Part shown: in pieces, positions 40,677 through 43,110 of the stretch | Numbering within the stretch: the first letter of the stretch is position 1 | Layout: each line of letters opens with the position of its first letter | Assembly (NCBI GenBank): GCA_021296065.1 | Contig: JAGWBD010000030.1 | Span: forward strand, 1-43,110 | Reading direction: 5' to 3' | Source of the DNA: Anaerolineae bacterium | Lineage (GTDB): Bacteria; Chloroflexota; Anaerolineae; Aggregatilineales; Phototrophicaceae | Length of the DNA stretch: 43,110 bases | Notes under the pieces: generated by a model | Seen by the model: only the letters and a program-made list of their open reading frames with translations | Databases searched by the model: none | What the model was told of the DNA's origin: nothing | Translations under genes and position numbers: made by a program

Positions 40677-42455
40677 ATGATCCATTCCCGTATACGTTTT
40701 TCCGGGCTGATTTTGCTGCTGCTGCTGGCGTTCACGGTCAGCCTGGTATCGGCACAGGGGATTCCGGACGTGGCGCGCGAGGACACCGTCATTCTCGACA
40801 TTGACGGTGGCGCGTCGACCAACCGCGCGCCCTTCAGCCACAACCAGCTCTTTGGTGGTTCGTCGGCCGGCGGCAACGTCGGTACCGGCCAGGTGGTCTA
40901 TGACCCGCTTTTCGTATTGAACTATGAGAGCGGCGAGATCGAGCCCTGGATTGGCGAAAGCATGACGCCGTCCGAGGACTTCCTGACCTGGACCCTGAAG
41001 ATTCGCGAAGGCGCCTGGTGGGCGGATGGCGAGACGCTGGACGCCGATGACGTCGTCTGGACGGTGAATCTGCTGCTGAATGACGAGACACGCCGTCTGG
41101 CGCGGGCCGCGGCCATTCAGGGCTGGACGGAGTCGGTCGAGAAAATCGACGACCTGACGGTGCAGTTCAACCTGAGCAAGCCCAACCCCCGTTACCAGCT
41201 GGACTACTACTCGGTCAAGATTGGCGGCAGTTTCCTGCCCATGCCGGAGCACCACTGGTCGCAGGTGGAGGATATTTTTGCCGACTCCAACTTCGATCTG
41301 GAAAACGGCCATCCCCTGGGCAGCGGGCCTTACAAGATGGTCAGCGCCAGCGAGAACGAGTTCATCTACGACCGCGACGACAACTGGTGGGGCGCGGCCA
41401 GCGGTTACTTCCCGCTTCCCGAGCCGAAGCGCCTGATCTGGGTGCACACCGGCAACGATGACGTGCGTTCGCTGCTGGCCATCGACAACCAGCTGGACAG
41501 CGTGATGGACATCACAGTGGGCGCCTACGACGTCATTAGCGCGCAAAATCCGAATTTCGTGACCTGGACGGAAGACCTGCCCTACGTCTGGTTTGGCCCT
41601 TGCGCGCGGCGTATTACCATCAACCACACGGTTGACCCCTGGGGCGACCCGGATATGCGCTGGGTGTTGAGCCACGCCACCGACCGCAGCGAGGTCGTGC
41701 GTATCGCCTACGAGGGCGTCTCCGTGCCCTCGCGCACCAACTTCCCCGAATATGGCGGTCTGCAGGTCTTCATCAACGCGCTGGAGGAAGCCGGTCTGAC
41801 CCAGTCGCCGGTGGCGGACGTGGCGGCGGCGCAGGCGATCCTTGAAGGCAAGGGCTACGCGCTGAACGACGCCGGCATCTACGAGAAGGATGGCCAGGAA
41901 CTGGGCATCGAAATTCAGGCGCATGAAGGCTTCATCGAGAAGCGGCGCATCGCCGAAAACCTCGTCGAGCAGTGGCGCGGCGCGGGCATCGCCGCCACGC
42001 AAGTCAACGTGGCTGGCGGCACCTGGAGCGACAACAAGGCGCTGGGCAACTTCGAGGCGACCGGTGACTGGGACCAGTGCGGTTCGATCAACGAGCCCTG
42101 GGCCGGCATGGACCGCGACAACGTCGCCTGGTACGCAGAGATCGGTGATCGCGCTCCTGGCGGCAACAACTTCGGCCGCTGGAGCGGTGAGAAGGCCGAG
42201 GCTTACAGCGCCATCGTCGACCAGATGGGCGTCCTGCCCCTGGGTGACGAAGCCATCATGCCACTCTTCATGGAAGCCATGGGCATCTGGTATGAGGAAC
42301 TGCCGACCCTGCCCATCACCCAGGCGACCAAGCTGATCCCCTTCAACGAGACTTACTGGACCGGCTGGCCGACAGCGGAGAACAACTACTTCCACGCGCC
42401 GACCTGGTGGCACAGCACGGCCAAGATCATCCTGAACCTGCAGAAGGCGGGCTAG
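40677..42455 (+). CDS. ABC transporter substrate-binding protein, family 5 (oligopeptide/dipeptide type)
   Basis: 592 residues from the ATG at 40677 with GGAGG six bases upstream. The signal peptide is about residues 1-26 (MIHSRIRFSGLILLLLLAFT, cleavage after VSA before QG), with no lipobox Cys. Family-5 blocks are visible: YDPLFVLNYESGEIEPWIGESM, LTWTLKIREGAWWADGETLDADDVVWTVNLLL and GHPLGSGPYKMVS. These bind peptides, nickel, or sugars such as cello-oligosaccharides and some sulfated or phosphorylated ligands. No permease or ATPase gene follows; a terminator comes directly after, so it is an orphan binding protein, and a sulfatase gene follows 78 bases after its stop codon. The ligand is unknown. 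Confidence 0.93.
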   Translation: MIHSRIRFSGLILLLLLAFTVSLVSAQGIPDVAREDTVILDIDGGASTNRAPFSHNQLFGGSSAGGNVGTGQVVYDPLFVLNYESGEIEPWIGESMTPSEDFLTWTLKIREGAWWADGETLDADDVVWTVNLLLNDETRRLARAAAIQGWTESVEKIDDLTVQFNLSKPNPRYQLDYYSVKIGGSFLPMPEHHWSQVEDIFADSNFDLENGHPLGSGPYKMVSASENEFIYDRDDNWWGAASGYFPLPEPKRLIWVHTGNDDVRSLLAIDNQLDSVMDITVGAYDVISAQNPNFVTWTEDLPYVWFGPCARRITINHTVDPWGDPDMRWVLSHATDRSEVVRIAYEGVSVPSRTNFPEYGGLQVFINALEEAGLTQSPVADVAAAQAILEGKGYALNDAGIYEKDGQELGIEIQAHEGFIEKRRIAENLVEQWRGAGIAATQVNVAGGTWSDNKALGNFEATGDWDQCGSINEPWAGMDRDNVAWYAEIGDRAPGGNNFGRWSGEKAEAYSAIVDQMGVLPLGDEAIMPLFMEAMGIWYEELPTLPITQATKLIPFNETYWTGWPTAENNYFHAPTWWHSTAKIILNLQKAG

Positions 42456-42480
42456 AGCCTTCAGGTTCTGCAGAAACGCG

Positions 42481-42512
42481 GGCCCGGCTGCCTTTGGTGG
42501 CCGGGCCTTTTT
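42481..42512 (+). terminator. Rho-independent terminator after the binding-protein gene
   Basis: GGCCCGGC (42481-42488) pairs with GCCGGGCC (42500-42507) in a perfect 8-bp stem with an 11-base loop, followed by TTTTT (42508-42512). It starts 26 bases after the stop codon. Confidence 0.85.
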
Positions 42513-42532
42513 GACAGGAAATCGAGGGCCTT

Positions 42533-43110
42533 ATGAGCAAAGGACCGAACGTCATCTGGATATTTGGCGACCAGCACCGTGGGCAGTCGCTGGGCTACAT
42601 GGGCGACCCCAATGTATCGACGCCGCATCTGAACCGGCTGGCGGATGAAGGGATCACCTTCACGCGGGCGGTGGCGGGTTTCCCGCTGTGTTCGCCCTTT
42701 CGCGGGGCCCTGATCAGCGGACAGTACCCGCACCGGGCGGCGCCAGGCCACCAGACGCGGCTTCCGCCGGAAATGCCGACGGTCGCCACGGCCTTCAACG
42801 AGGCGGGCTACCACACGGCGTGGTATGGCAAGTGGCACATCGACGGGGCGCAGGAGCGTGAGCGTCGCACGGCGATGCACATCATTCCGCCGGAGCGCCG
42901 CGGGCAGTTCAAAAAGTGGGTCGGCTACGAGAACAACGCGCCGCAATTTGACTGCTGGGTACACGGGGGAGAGGGCGATGAGGCCTTCCACTACCGTCTG
43001 CCGGGTTATGAAACGGACGCGCTGACGGACCTGTTCATCGAGCATTTGCAGGAGCGGGCGGGGGAGGACGAGCCCTTCTTCGCGGGCCTGTCGGTGATCC
43101 CGCCGCACGA
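42533..43110 (+). CDS. Type I sulfatase, 5' part, cut by the window edge
   Basis: The frame opens at the ATG at 42533 (GAGGG upstream) and runs off the window, giving 192 visible residues. MSKGPNVIWIFGDQHRGQSLGYMGDPNVSTPHLNRLADEG is the sulfatase N-terminus, with D13-Q14 in place of the usual DD, as in many DQH-type members. The formylglycine motif is C53-S-P-F-R57 followed by GALISGQYPHR; the core CxPxR is kept with Phe at the fourth position. The GKWHI block follows. No signal peptide is visible, as for the other three sulfatases. It starts 20 bases after the terminator, so its own promoter must lie within or near that terminator, or readthrough occurs. Substrate unknown. Confidence 0.9.
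   Translation, partial: MSKGPNVIWIFGDQHRGQSLGYMGDPNVSTPHLNRLADEGITFTRAVAGFPLCSPFRGALISGQYPHRAAPGHQTRLPPEMPTVATAFNEAGYHTAWYGKWHIDGAQERERRTAMHIIPPERRGQFKKWVGYENNAPQFDCWVHGGEGDEAFHYRLPGYETDALTDLFIEHLQERAGEDEPFFAGLSVIPPH

Noticed and set aside
40614-42413. 599-residue open frame on the minus strand
   Set aside because: It is the reverse frame of the family-5 binding protein, which has a signal peptide, a ribosome-binding site and family blocks.

Overview
The window is about 43 kb of GC-rich bacterial chromosome with dense protein-coding content on both strands. I see no rRNA, tRNA, CRISPR array, phage or insertion sequence. The gene mix suggests a free-living or host-associated member of the Chloroflexota (Anaerolineae/Caldilineae-like): high GC, many sulfatases and sugar-acid enzymes, PT-rich linkers in membrane-anchored glycosidase-like proteins, a RodZ-like protein with a Thr/Pro tail, and a T-box in front of pheS. 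This placement is inference from gene content, not a phylogenetic result.

Positions 1-17,000 form a carbohydrate and sugar-acid catabolic region. It begins with the 3' part of a thiamine-diphosphate enzyme followed by two tandem, clearly duplicated D-2-hydroxyacid dehydrogenases. An aldo/keto reductase is divergent from a first sulfatase. Two more sulfatases are coupled on the minus strand, followed by a KduD-like SDR, a secreted protein of unknown function and a large FAD-dependent oxidoreductase. A sugar ABC importer (binding protein plus two permeases, no ATPase gene) has a recognisable promoter and a palindromic operator, and it runs into a convergent enolase-superfamily dehydratase. The sulfatases lack signal peptides, so they probably act in the cytoplasm on imported sulfated sugars or esters.

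Positions 17,000-21,600 hold housekeeping genes on the plus strand: rplI (behind a near-consensus promoter), a RodZ-like HTH membrane protein, a nucleoside-deaminase-like protein, rimO and a nitroreductase. Positions 31,500 down to 21,600 are one long minus-strand gene string: three related membrane-anchored glycoside-hydrolase-like proteins, a CopD-like membrane protein, a PMT/ArnT-like membrane glycosyltransferase whose reading frame is split by a single in-frame TAG, ribonuclease Z and an O-methyltransferase.

Positions 39,800 down to 32,300 are a second minus-strand string headed by a T-box leader: pheS, a two-TM potassium channel, pheT, a cystathionine gamma-synthase-like enzyme, an SMP-30/gluconolactonase protein, and a cassette of three small genes (PUA/EVE-like, then two small proteins that look like a toxin/immunity-type pair). 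The right end has an HNH endonuclease, an orphan family-5 binding protein with its own terminator, and the start of a fourth sulfatase cut by the window edge.

The points I find most worth following are the in-frame amber codon in the glycosyltransferase, the ion channel lodged between pheS and pheT under T-box control, the trio of anchored glycosidase-like proteins (one fused to a GH18-like domain lacking its catalytic Glu), and the small three-gene cassette at 32.3-33.3 kb.
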